Assembly (NCBI GenBank): GCA_963731745.1 | Contig: CAVSWT010000029.1 | Coordinates: 1-64,000 of the forward strand | DNA: 64,000 nt | Source: CAVSWT01 sp963731745 | GTDB lineage: Bacteria; Bacteroidota; Ignavibacteria; Ignavibacteriales; Ignavibacteriaceae | Direction of reading: 5' to 3' | Shown here: positions 47,288 to 55,272 of the stretch, piece by piece | How the letters are laid out: every line of letters begins with the position of its first letter | Position numbering within the stretch: position 1 is the stretch's first letter | Notes under the pieces: generated by a model | What the model was told of the DNA's origin: nothing | The model's database searches: none | What the model saw: the letters and a program-made list of their open reading frames with translations, nothing else | Translations under genes and position numbers: made by a program

Positions 47288-48385
47288 TTATATAATAGTA
47301 CTTTCTGATTCACCATCAAAAAAGTGGAGTTTTTCTGTATCGAAATAAACCTTCCTTTTGAAACCCGGCTCTGGTTTTTCTCTGGCTGGAATTCTAGCAA
47401 TAAACTGGTTCCCTTCTATTGAGAAATACAAAAAGATTTCATTCCCCATAGGTTCAACTACTTCAAGTTTTGCTTCAAAGCTAGAAAAATTTGGTTTAGC
47501 ATCTATTGAATTAGAATCATAAATGTCTTCGGGCCTAACTCCTAATATTACTTTTTTGTTTTCAAAAGGCTTCATCTTCTCGCTGTATTTTCCATTAACC
47601 GACAGGCTGAAAGATCCTCCAGTAGTTTTAAAAGTTGAACCGGAAATAGAACCCTCAATAAAATTCATTGAAGGACTGCCGATAAAACCAGCCACAAATT
47701 TATTTGAAGGAAAATTATATAAGTTTAATGGAGAATCAGTTTGATTAACCACGCCGTCTTTCATGATTACAATTTTATCTCCCATAGTCATGGCTTCAGT
47801 TTGATCGTGAGTAACGTAAATCATTGTAGCACCGAGTTCATGATGAAGTCTTGAAATTTCAGTCCTCATTTGAACGCGAAGTTTTGCGTCAAGATTACTT
47901 AACGGCTCATCAAACAAAAAAACTTTTGGTTTACGAACAATTGCTCTTCCAACAGCCACTCTCTGTCTTTGTCCGCCAGATAAAGCTTTAGGTTTTCTGT
48001 CAAGATAAGGTTCCAACCCAAGTATTTTTGCAGCATCAGTAACTCTTTGCTTAATTTCTTCTTTATTAAATTTCCTTAACTTTAAGCCGAACGCCATATT
48101 TTCATAAACTGACATATGTGGGTAAAGTGCGTAGTTTTGAAAAACCATTGCAATATCTCTATCCTTTGGCGAAACGTCATTTACCTTCTTGCCATCTATG
48201 AACAATTCTCCTGAAGAAATTTCTTCAAGGCCGGCAATCATTCTTAAAGTTGTGGATTTGCCGCAGCCTGAAGGGCCGACGAGCACAACAAATTCCTTAT
48301 CCTTAACATTAATGTTAACCTCTTTAACGGCAACATTGCCGCCTTCATAAATTTTTGTTACGTCTTTTAATATTACTTCGGCCAT
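47288..48385 (-). CDS. MalK/UgpC-type ABC transporter ATP-binding protein
   Basis: The protein has 365 residues. It has Walker A GPSGCGKSTT, Q-loop VFQNYALYPHMSV, signature LSGGQRQRVAVGRA, Walker B VFLFDEP and the switch histidine in VTHDQTEAM. The C-terminal about 120 residues form a MOP/TOBE-like regulatory domain as in MalK. This subfamily powers import of sugars or glycerol-3-phosphate with separate permease and binding proteins. None of those are encoded here, so the ATPase must serve transporters encoded elsewhere. It starts three bases after aroA. Confidence 0.93.
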   Translation of the reverse strand: MAEVILKDVTKIYEGGNVAVKEVNINVKDKEFVVLVGPSGCGKSTTLRMIAGLEEISSGELFIDGKKVNDVSPKDRDIAMVFQNYALYPHMSVYENMAFGLKLRKFNKEEIKQRVTDAAKILGLEPYLDRKPKALSGGQRQRVAVGRAIVRKPKVFLFDEPLSNLDAKLRVQMRTEISRLHHELGATMIYVTHDQTEAMTMGDKIVIMKDGVVNQTDSPLNLYNFPSNKFVAGFIGSPSMNFIEGSISGSTFKTTGGSFSLSVNGKYSEKMKPFENKKVILGVRPEDIYDSNSIDAKPNFSSFEAKLEVVEPMGNEIFLYFSIEGNQFIARIPAREKPEPGFKRKVYFDTEKLHFFDGESESTII

Positions 48386-48388
48386 ATC

Positions 48389-49669
48389 TTACCTGATAAT
48401 TTGTTTTAATTGATCCAAAAATTTTGGATTTGAGATTCCGACACATTCAAAATTATTTATTTTACCACCGTCTTTCAATAATAAGCTCAATACACTAAAA
48501 GCCATTGCTATTCTATGATCATTATAACTTTCAAATGTAGTTAAATTATTTTTAATTTCACCATCAATTGAAAATCCATCTTCAAATTCATTTACTACCA
48601 ATCCTAGCTTTTTATAATTTTCACAAAGTGCTGCGATACGGTCAGACTCTTTGCCTCTTAATTCTTTTGCGTTTCTTATTTCAAATTTTCCTTCGGCAAA
48701 TAAGCCGGCCACAGAAAGAATCGGAATTTCATCAATTATATTTGGAATCATTTCTTCTTTTATTTCAATGTTTGTTAATGAACTACTTCTAACAATTAAA
48801 TCTCCGAAAATTTCACCGGCGGCAAGCTTTTCATTTTCAATTTGAATGTTTGCTCCCATCTGATTTAAAATATCGATTACGCCTGTTCTTGAAGGATTTA
48901 ACGAAATATTCATGAGCATCAATTCTGAATCAGAAATCAGCAGCGTTAAAATGATAAAAAAGGCCGCAGTAGATATATCGGATGGAACAAAATATTCTTT
49001 CGGTTCTGGAAAATTTTTAATTGATGAATAAATATATTTTTGATTCTCATGTTCTTCGATTTTTAATCCAAGCATTCTTTCCGTATGATCACGCGAAGGA
49101 ATATTTTCAACTACAATTGTCTCTTCTTCTATGTGCAACCCGGCAAGTATTACCGCACTTTTAATTTGGGCGCTTGCAATCGGAAGTTCATATTTTATAG
49201 AATTTAATTTATCAGCTGGAAATATTTTCAATGGCAAAGTGAAATTTTCAGAAGCAGATATTTTACCGCCCATTGCCGACAATGGTGTAATCACTCTTTT
49301 CATAGGCCTAAGCGACAAAGATTCATCTCCGATTATTTCAGATGTAAAATTTTGTGCGGCCAGTATTCCACAGACTAAACGAGTGGTAGTGCCGCTGTTG
49401 CCTGCATCCAAAACATTTTTTGGTTTTTGAAAACCTTTAAATCCGACACCTTTAACTTTAACTGATTCTTTACCCGCGACAATTTCAGCACCCAACTGTT
49501 TAAATATACTTTGAGTTGTTTTAACGTCTTCGCCGTTTGATAAATTAATTATTTTTGATTCACCTTTTGCCATTGCAGAAAACATTACAGCACGATGAGA
49601 AATTGATTTATCACCAGGAAGTTCTAATTCACCTTTTACACTACTTATTTTATTAAATTCTTGGATCAT
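48389..49669 (-). CDS. aroA: 3-phosphoshikimate 1-carboxyvinyltransferase (EPSP synthase)
   Basis: The protein has 426 residues. The EPSP synthase signatures are present: LPGDKSISHRAVMFSA at the N-terminus, DAGNSGTTTRLVCGIL in the middle and RGKESDRIAALCENYKKLG near the C-terminus. It condenses phosphoenolpyruvate with shikimate-3-phosphate in aromatic amino acid synthesis. No other shikimate gene is adjacent. It is followed at three bases by the ABC ATPase, so the two share a transcript. Confidence 0.96.
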   Translation of the reverse strand: MIQEFNKISSVKGELELPGDKSISHRAVMFSAMAKGESKIINLSNGEDVKTTQSIFKQLGAEIVAGKESVKVKGVGFKGFQKPKNVLDAGNSGTTTRLVCGILAAQNFTSEIIGDESLSLRPMKRVITPLSAMGGKISASENFTLPLKIFPADKLNSIKYELPIASAQIKSAVILAGLHIEEETIVVENIPSRDHTERMLGLKIEEHENQKYIYSSIKNFPEPKEYFVPSDISTAAFFIILTLLISDSELMLMNISLNPSRTGVIDILNQMGANIQIENEKLAAGEIFGDLIVRSSSLTNIEIKEEMIPNIIDEIPILSVAGLFAEGKFEIRNAKELRGKESDRIAALCENYKKLGLVVNEFEDGFSIDGEIKNNLTTFESYNDHRIAMAFSVLSLLLKDGGKINNFECVGISNPKFLDQLKQIIR

Positions 49670-49815
49670 CTATTTTTTAAAATCAATTTTAATACGGATT
49701 TATCTACAGATTAAAGATAAAATGCTAAATGGTTTAATTGCTAAATTGCCGATTTTTTATCCCACCCTGTAATAGTTGACAATTTAACAGTTAAACAATT
49801 AAGTAATTAAACAGT

Positions 49816-50412
49816 TTATTTTTTAATCCATTTTTCCATCAACTCATTCATTTCAGTTTCACTTTTTCCATCCAAATTATACATTCCACTCTTTTGTCTT
49901 TGCCTCAAAGCCTCATATAAAGCAACGGCACCGGCAACTGAAACATTCAAGCTTTGCACCATTCCAAACATAGGAATTAAAAATATTTCGTCAGCTTTGG
50001 AAGCCGCTTCAGTTGAAACACCTCGATGTTCATTTCCAAGTACAACAGCACATTTTTTTGTAAAATCTAATTCATAAACATTTTTTGAATTCTCAGTTAA
50101 TGCGGATGCATAAATTGCAAAACCGTCTTTCCGCAGTTTTGTATAACAATCATCAACTGTCTTAAACTTTTCCTTTTCAACCCATTTGAACGCCGAAGCA
50201 GATGATTTTCTGCCTATTTTAGGGAAAGACTCTTCAGTATAAATTAAAGAAACTTTAGGGACACCGACTGCGTCGCATGTTCTGAAAATAGCACTTACAT
50301 TGTGCGGATCGTGAATATTTTCAATTACAACTCTTAATGAAAATTGCCTTGCTGAAACAACGGAAATTATTTTTTGAGTTCTTTTTTCGGTTTTAAAACT
50401 TTTCACTGTCAA
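49816..50412 (-). CDS. trmH: SpoU/TrmH-type tRNA 2'-O-ribose methyltransferase
   Basis: The protein has 198 residues. SPOUT motifs are clear: VVIENIHDPHNVSAIFRTCD (motif 1), VVLGNEHRGVSTEA (motif 2) and PMFGMVQSLNVSVAGAVALYE (motif 3, seen as MVQSLNVSVAGAVALYE). The N-terminal pattern and length match TrmH, which methylates G18 of tRNA. The start is a TTG that overlaps the stop of the HicB-like gene (TTGA), with a GTG two codons later as an alternative. It is therefore coupled to the HicB-like gene. Confidence 0.9.
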   Translation of the reverse strand: MTVKSFKTEKRTQKIISVVSARQFSLRVVIENIHDPHNVSAIFRTCDAVGVPKVSLIYTEESFPKIGRKSSASAFKWVEKEKFKTVDDCYTKLRKDGFAIYASALTENSKNVYELDFTKKCAVVLGNEHRGVSTEAASKADEIFLIPMFGMVQSLNVSVAGAVALYEALRQRQKSGMYNLDGKSETEMNELMEKWIKK

Positions 50413-50633
50413 CTTTTATTAAAAACTAATTTAAAAACCGATTTGTTCTTTAGTGACCTTGCTTTATCAATTTTAAATTTTGATTTATCAGTTTTTAGAT
50501 AATATGAAGCAAGATCTAATATTTTATCCATCGCCGTATCTTCATCATGAGCCCAGCTTTCACATCCTTTTAATGATGGTATTTCTGCTGTAACTCCGTC
50601 ATCTGTTTTAAGAATTATAATATCTAAAACCAT
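50409..50633 (-). CDS. HicB-like small protein without a HicA partner
   Basis: The protein has 74 residues. The segment DGVTAEIPSLKGCESWAHDEDTAM (seen as EIPSLKGCESWAHDEDTA) is the HicB/UPF0150 fold signature, where an antitoxin resembles a partly degraded RNase H. No HicA toxin ORF (about 60 residues with a GSH motif) lies beside it, and the C-terminal DNA-binding helix typical of long HicB antitoxins is missing. Its gene overlaps trmH by four bases and follows the PhyH gene by 27. It may be a domesticated HicB-like regulator rather than part of a toxin-antitoxin pair. Confidence 0.65.
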   Translation of the reverse strand: MVLDIIILKTDDGVTAEIPSLKGCESWAHDEDTAMDKILDLASYYLKTDKSKFKIDKARSLKNKSVFKLVFNKS

Positions 50634-50660
50634 AATTACTTTATCAATATTATTATAAGT

Positions 50661-51446
50661 TTAATTGCTAAAAATTATAGGATTTATTTCTGAATTATTT
50701 ATATACTTGCCTAAGCCAGCCCTCTTTCTATTAATAAGATTACTTTTTTCAGTTCTAATGTGAATTGCTAAACTGCATCTTGGTTCTTTAGAAATATTAA
50801 AACTACTACCGTGCAAAACTAACTTGTGGTGTATACTCATTTCACCGGGCTCCATTATTCCTAATGATTCCTGCCAGTGTTTGTCTCCGGACAACTTAAA
50901 ATCTTCTTTCGAATTACTCTGGCTGAAAAAATCTCCTCCACTTATTTCACCCCATTGATGAGATCCGTTTATAAATTTCATCGGGCCTGATGCTTCGTTA
51001 ACATTACTTAATGCAATCCAAACAGTAGCTAATTCACTGCCTGCTTCCCAATCGTTTTTCCAATAAGTCCAATCCTGATGCCACCCCACTTTGGTATTTG
51101 CTGAAATATTTGTGTCAGCTGGAGGTTTATACAAAAGCTGTACCCACCAAACTTGTATCATCTTGGCGTTAAGAGTTTGTGCAGCAAGTTTCCCAATTTC
51201 TGAAGAATGAATCAATTTTTTAATTCCGTTACTAGCAATTTGAGGTTGTTCAATTTTACAAAGAATATTCTGATCGTCTCCTGGATTCCAGGGTGATTTT
51301 TCAGGAGGATTTCCTGTATCATATTTTCCATCTCTGATCATATCAATTCCTAACCTAGCAATTTCAATTTTTTTATTATCAACTACTGGCTGATTAAAAA
51401 TATAAAAGCCGTTATCACCGTAGAATTGATTTTTTGAAATTGACAT
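50661..51446 (-). CDS. Phytanoyl-CoA dioxygenase-family (PhyH) oxygenase
   Basis: The protein has 261 residues. The Fe(II)/2-oxoglutarate site is visible: His123 and Asp125 in WHQDWTYW, the distal His212 in VLHGSS, and Arg223 as a likely 2-oxoglutarate ligand. These enzymes hydroxylate diverse small molecules; the substrate cannot be named. It lies in a run of co-directional metabolic genes (folD, deoC, PhyH, HicB-like, trmH), 64 bases after deoC. There is no halogenase signature because the HxD motif is intact. Confidence 0.85.
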   Translation of the reverse strand: MSISKNQFYGDNGFYIFNQPVVDNKKIEIARLGIDMIRDGKYDTGNPPEKSPWNPGDDQNILCKIEQPQIASNGIKKLIHSSEIGKLAAQTLNAKMIQVWWVQLLYKPPADTNISANTKVGWHQDWTYWKNDWEAGSELATVWIALSNVNEASGPMKFINGSHQWGEISGGDFFSQSNSKEDFKLSGDKHWQESLGIMEPGEMSIHHKLVLHGSSFNISKEPRCSLAIHIRTEKSNLINRKRAGLGKYINNSEINPIIFSN

Positions 51447-51510
51447 AATTTAATTTGAGATGAATGAAGAATATTTTAATTGATTGCAGAATAGTACGGA
51501 TCAATGTTTT

Positions 51511-52377
51511 TTAGTAGCTGCTCTTGCTTTTTTCACCGCTTACAATTGCGACACTGGCGCTTGCACCGATTCTATCCGCTCCACTTGCAATCATTTTCTC
51601 CGCATCTTCCTTTGAACGAATTCCGCCAGAAGCTTTTACACCAATTCCACTTCCAACAACATATTTCATTAAAGCAACATCTCCGGCAGTAGCACCGCCT
51701 TTGCTGAAGCCCGTTGATGTTTTAACAAAATTCGCCCCGGCATTTTTACAAATAACGCAGGCTTTTACTTTTTCTTCATCCGTTAACAATGCGGTTTCTA
51801 AAATCACTTTACAGATTGCATCATTTTTTTTAGCTACAGAGACTACTTCTTTTATATCATTAAACACATAATCATAATCGCCTTCTTTAAGTCTGCCGAC
51901 ATTAATTACCATATCAATTTCCTGGGCTCCGTTATAAATCGCCTGTTCGGCTTCAAATCTTTTCACTTCAGTTGTAACTGCACCAAGAGGAAATCCTATA
52001 ACCGTACAAACTTTAACATCTGTTCCTTTCAATAAATCAGCACACAAAGGAACAAAAGATGAGTTAACACAAACAGATGCAAAATTATATTTTTTCGCTT
52101 CTGCACATAGTGATGATATTTCTTTTGAAGTGGCTTCAGGCTTCAACACCGTGTGATCAATTTTTCTTGCAAGACTTTTATCCGGTAGTGATCCGCCAAT
52201 CCCTAGTCCGGCAGCAATTCTTTCAGCTCCATTTTCAACTATTTTTTTTACTGAAGTAGGTTGAGTTACAACATTAGTTTCCCATCCTTTGCATGAATCA
52301 TTTTCACAATAAAAGTCACGTAAAACTTTTTCAAGAAATTCAGGAGAAACATCTTTATCAGGAAATGTATAATTCAT
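51511..52377 (-). CDS. deoC: Deoxyribose-phosphate aldolase
   Basis: The protein has 288 residues, longer than many DeoC proteins because of an N-terminal extension of about 60 residues. The class I aldolase core is clear: DHTVLKPEAT, VCTVIGFPLGAVTTEVK, the Schiff-base lysine in FVKTSTGFSKGGAT and the second lysine in GVKASGGIRSKEDA. It splits 2-deoxyribose-5-phosphate into glyceraldehyde-3-phosphate and acetaldehyde. It begins two bases after folD, with a GGAGA ribosome site inside the folD end. The function of the extension, which contains two cysteines (CENDSC), is unknown. Confidence 0.95.
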   Translation of the reverse strand: MNYTFPDKDVSPEFLEKVLRDFYCENDSCKGWETNVVTQPTSVKKIVENGAERIAAGLGIGGSLPDKSLARKIDHTVLKPEATSKEISSLCAEAKKYNFASVCVNSSFVPLCADLLKGTDVKVCTVIGFPLGAVTTEVKRFEAEQAIYNGAQEIDMVINVGRLKEGDYDYVFNDIKEVVSVAKKNDAICKVILETALLTDEEKVKACVICKNAGANFVKTSTGFSKGGATAGDVALMKYVVGSGIGVKASGGIRSKEDAEKMIASGADRIGASASVAIVSGEKSKSSY

Positions 52378-52379
52378 TA

Positions 52380-53258
52380 TTATTCTCCATACATTTTATA
52401 AGCTTTAAAAGTGTTGCTAAGAAGCATTGCCCTGGTCATCGGTCCAACACCGCCTGGAACGGGGGTGATGTGAGAAGCAATTTTTGAAACTTCTTCGAAA
52501 TCAACATCACCAACAATTCGATATCCTTTCGGCCGCGTAGAATCTTCAACACGGTTTATACCAACGTCTATTACAACGGCGTCATCTTTTACCATTTCTT
52601 TTTTTACAAAATTTGCACTGCCAATCGCTGCGATTAAAATATCAGCTTGCTTTGTAAATTGAGTTAGATCCTTTGCGGCAGAATGACAAATAGTTACGAT
52701 AGAATTTGCATGTTCCTTTTTCTGAAGCATAATATTTGCAATTGGTTTTCCAACAATATTACTTCTTCCTAGAACAACTACATGCTTACCTTTTGTTTCG
52801 ATATTGTAGCGAATAAGTAATTCCTGAATTCCAGCAGGAGTACATGAAACAAAAGTATCTTTCCCTATTACTAAATTGCCGATACTTGTGGGACTAAATC
52901 CATCAACATCTTTTTTGGGAGAAATGGCTTCAATAATATTATTTTCATTTATGTGTTTAGGAAGCGGAAGTTGAACAAGTATACCGTGATAATTTTTATC
53001 TTTATTGTATTTGTCGATTACAACTAATAAATCTTCTTCTGAAATATCATCACTTAAATATTCAGATTTTGTGCGCATACCAATTTCTTCACAGTCTTTA
53101 ATTTTGCTGCGCACATACACTTGCGAGGCCGGATTTTCTCCAACTAATATAGTTACCAATCCGGGAACACTTTTTCCGTTATTCTTTAGCTCTTCAATTT
53201 TCTGCTTTAATTCAGTGCGAATATCTTTTGCAGTTTTATTTCCATCAATTAATATCAT
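52380..53258 (-). CDS. folD: Methylenetetrahydrofolate dehydrogenase/cyclohydrolase
   Basis: The protein has 292 residues. The FolD signatures are present: YVRSKIKDCEEIGM, QLPLPKHINENNI, GRSNIVGKPIANIML and the C-terminal TPVPGGVGPMTRAML. It interconverts methylene- and formyl-tetrahydrofolate for one-carbon metabolism. The gene is tightly followed by deoC and preceded at 54 bases by the DNA methyltransferase gene on the same strand. Confidence 0.96.
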   Translation of the reverse strand: MILIDGNKTAKDIRTELKQKIEELKNNGKSVPGLVTILVGENPASQVYVRSKIKDCEEIGMRTKSEYLSDDISEEDLLVVIDKYNKDKNYHGILVQLPLPKHINENNIIEAISPKKDVDGFSPTSIGNLVIGKDTFVSCTPAGIQELLIRYNIETKGKHVVVLGRSNIVGKPIANIMLQKKEHANSIVTICHSAAKDLTQFTKQADILIAAIGSANFVKKEMVKDDAVVIDVGINRVEDSTRPKGYRIVGDVDFEEVSKIASHITPVPGGVGPMTRAMLLSNTFKAYKMYGE

Positions 53259-53312
53259 TTTTCCTTTTTAGTTTTTGTTTTGTGCAATAATTAGTAATTA
53301 ATTTATTAATGT

Positions 53313-54317
53313 TTAATCAGATACTTCATCTGCTTCGGGCACCTGTATATTGTAATTTTCCTTTAAATATTTTGTAAGTTTTTTGTCATTCATTATTTCT
53401 TCAGCAAAAGGATTAGAATTCTGCCAGCCGGTTTTTTTATTCAGCCTATAATTTTCTAATCTTCTTATGCTGATCTCACAAAATATAGGATCAATGTCTG
53501 TAGTAAAACATCTTCTATCTAAAATCTCAGCAGATAATAAAGTTGTACCTGAATGTGAAAAAAAATCCAACACTATTTCATTTTGTCGACTGCTAGCTTC
53601 AATTATTCTATTTATAGATTTCAATGGTTTTTGTGCATAACATCCGTTTACATTTTCTTCCATTCTATAAAAAACTTGTTGAATATCAACCCAAACATTG
53701 CCAGCCCGGATATTTTCGGATTTACTTCTTTCTAAATTGTTAGTTTCTTTGCCGTTAACTTTTTTGTAGTATCCATTAAGGATTTTTGGAATATCAGTAT
53801 ATTCAGCGTCAACAAAAAAATCCGGAGAACCTTTTAAATAATATAAAAGTTCCTGTCGTATTGCCATCCAATTTTTTTGTGTTCCATAGCCTCTTTGATT
53901 CCTCATCGTAATGAAACTTCGCGATTTAAACCCGCTTTCTTTCATCATTAGAATAAAATCAGCTAAAGGCTGAAAATGATTATTTTGATCTGCACCAAGC
54001 CAGATATATAATGATGAATTTTCACCTAAATATAAAAATGAATTATTTATCCACAGCTTTGACCATGAAATAAAATTTTCAATTTCTCTTTCCTGAAACG
54101 CTACAAAATTATAAGGTGGATCATGAATAGCTAAAACAGAAGAATTGCCATCCAATAAATTTTTAATGTTAGAATTGTCAGAACAATCGATACAGCCAAC
54201 TTTATGTTTAGCTTCCGGGTCAATCCAGATATCGTTTTCTTTTAGACGACAATATTGTAATAACATTTCTCTAAGTTTTGCATCGTCGTCTATCCTTGGT
54301 AATGGAAAATTTACCAT
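53313..54317 (-). CDS. Solitary beta-class DNA methyltransferase (probably N6-adenine)
   Basis: The protein has 334 residues from the ATG at 54317; an upstream TTG at 54341 would overlap the YmdB gene. The catalytic motif IV is DPPYNF, the form typical of adenine-N6 enzymes, and it precedes the S-adenosylmethionine motif (VLDFFSHSGTTLLSAEIL, DIDP), giving the beta-class order. No restriction endonuclease or specificity gene lies beside it. It sits inside a metabolic operon (ymdB, methyltransferase, folD, deoC), which suggests a core regulatory or host-adopted methylase rather than a mobile restriction system. Target sequence unknown. Confidence 0.85.
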   Translation of the reverse strand: MVNFPLPRIDDDAKLREMLLQYCRLKENDIWIDPEAKHKVGCIDCSDNSNIKNLLDGNSSVLAIHDPPYNFVAFQEREIENFISWSKLWINNSFLYLGENSSLYIWLGADQNNHFQPLADFILMMKESGFKSRSFITMRNQRGYGTQKNWMAIRQELLYYLKGSPDFFVDAEYTDIPKILNGYYKKVNGKETNNLERSKSENIRAGNVWVDIQQVFYRMEENVNGCYAQKPLKSINRIIEASSRQNEIVLDFFSHSGTTLLSAEILDRRCFTTDIDPIFCEISIRRLENYRLNKKTGWQNSNPFAEEIMNDKKLTKYLKENYNIQVPEADEVSD

Positions 54318-54321
54318 AAAA

Positions 54322-55125
54322 TTATTTAGCTTTTTTTTCAAACTCAGGGAAAGTTATTCTTTCTACTTCCAAAGTTTTTCCTGATTCATAATCTACTTTA
54401 AAAAACATTCCGCTAAGATGAACATCATCAACCGCCGTTTCATATCTCTGTGGAGTTTGAAATATAAATCTATTTAAAGCTGCGACTGTTTTCATACCAA
54501 TTACGGAATCATATGGTCCGGTCATGCCCACATCAGTTATGTATGCCATACCTTTTGGGAAAATTCTTTCATCAGCGGTTTGCACATGAGTATGTGTTCC
54601 GACTAAAACACTGATTCGTCCATCCAGGTGCTGCCCCATTGCCATTTTTTCTGCTGTGGCTTCAGCATGAAAATCAAGAAAAATTACCTTTGTTTCGTTT
54701 TGTAATTTTGGAACTATCCAATCTGCACATTTGAATGGACAATCAATTGTAGCCATGAATGTTCTGCCCTGCATATTCAGCACAGCAACTTTCCCCTTTT
54801 TAGTTTCAGCAATATGATAACCATTCCCATAGGTGCCTTTAGGATAATTTAATGGACGCAGAGCACGTGGCTCAGCTTTTAAAAAATCTTGTGATTGATA
54901 TTTATCCCAGGTATGATTTCCTCCAGTAATTACATGTACACCAAGATCAAATAAAATCTTTCCTTCTTTTTCAGTGCATCCTTTTCCGTCAGAAACGTTT
55001 TCACCATTTGCGATTACTAAGTCGGGTTTATATTTTTGAATTAAACTTGGAAGCCATGTTTCAACTAAAGTTAATCCGGGCTTTCCTATAATGTCGCCGA
55101 TAAAAAGTATATTAATTGTGGACAT
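54322..55125 (-). CDS. YmdB-family metallophosphoesterase
   Basis: The protein has 267 residues. Metal-binding motifs are FIGDIIGKPG at the N-terminus, then ANGENVSDGKG, TGGNHTWD, FLDFHAEATAEK and VGTHTHVQTADE. These identify the YmdB/TIGR00282 family, whose members hydrolyse cyclic nucleotides or phosphodiesters and affect development and biofilm choice in Bacillus. It is the first gene of a co-directional set with the DNA methyltransferase, folD and deoC. The true substrate in this organism is not known. Confidence 0.93.
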   Translation of the reverse strand: MSTINILFIGDIIGKPGLTLVETWLPSLIQKYKPDLVIANGENVSDGKGCTEKEGKILFDLGVHVITGGNHTWDKYQSQDFLKAEPRALRPLNYPKGTYGNGYHIAETKKGKVAVLNMQGRTFMATIDCPFKCADWIVPKLQNETKVIFLDFHAEATAEKMAMGQHLDGRISVLVGTHTHVQTADERIFPKGMAYITDVGMTGPYDSVIGMKTVAALNRFIFQTPQRYETAVDDVHLSGMFFKVDYESGKTLEVERITFPEFEKKAK

Positions 55126-55272
55126 AAAACTCGCTTTTTTGGTTTGAAATATATTTATAAATGAAGTAAATAAAAAGAAAATGCATAATTGGTTCTCTGA
55201 AATGATTAGAATTATGGTTGGGTATTAAATTTTTATTTTGATAGTATAAATAGTAAATAATAAATTAACACA

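Noticed and set aside
50409..50633. Complete HicAB toxin-antitoxin system
   Set aside because: No HicA-like ORF is found on either side; only the HicB-like part is present.
53313..54317. Restriction-modification system
   Set aside because: No endonuclease, specificity or helicase gene in the neighbourhood; only the methyltransferase is found.
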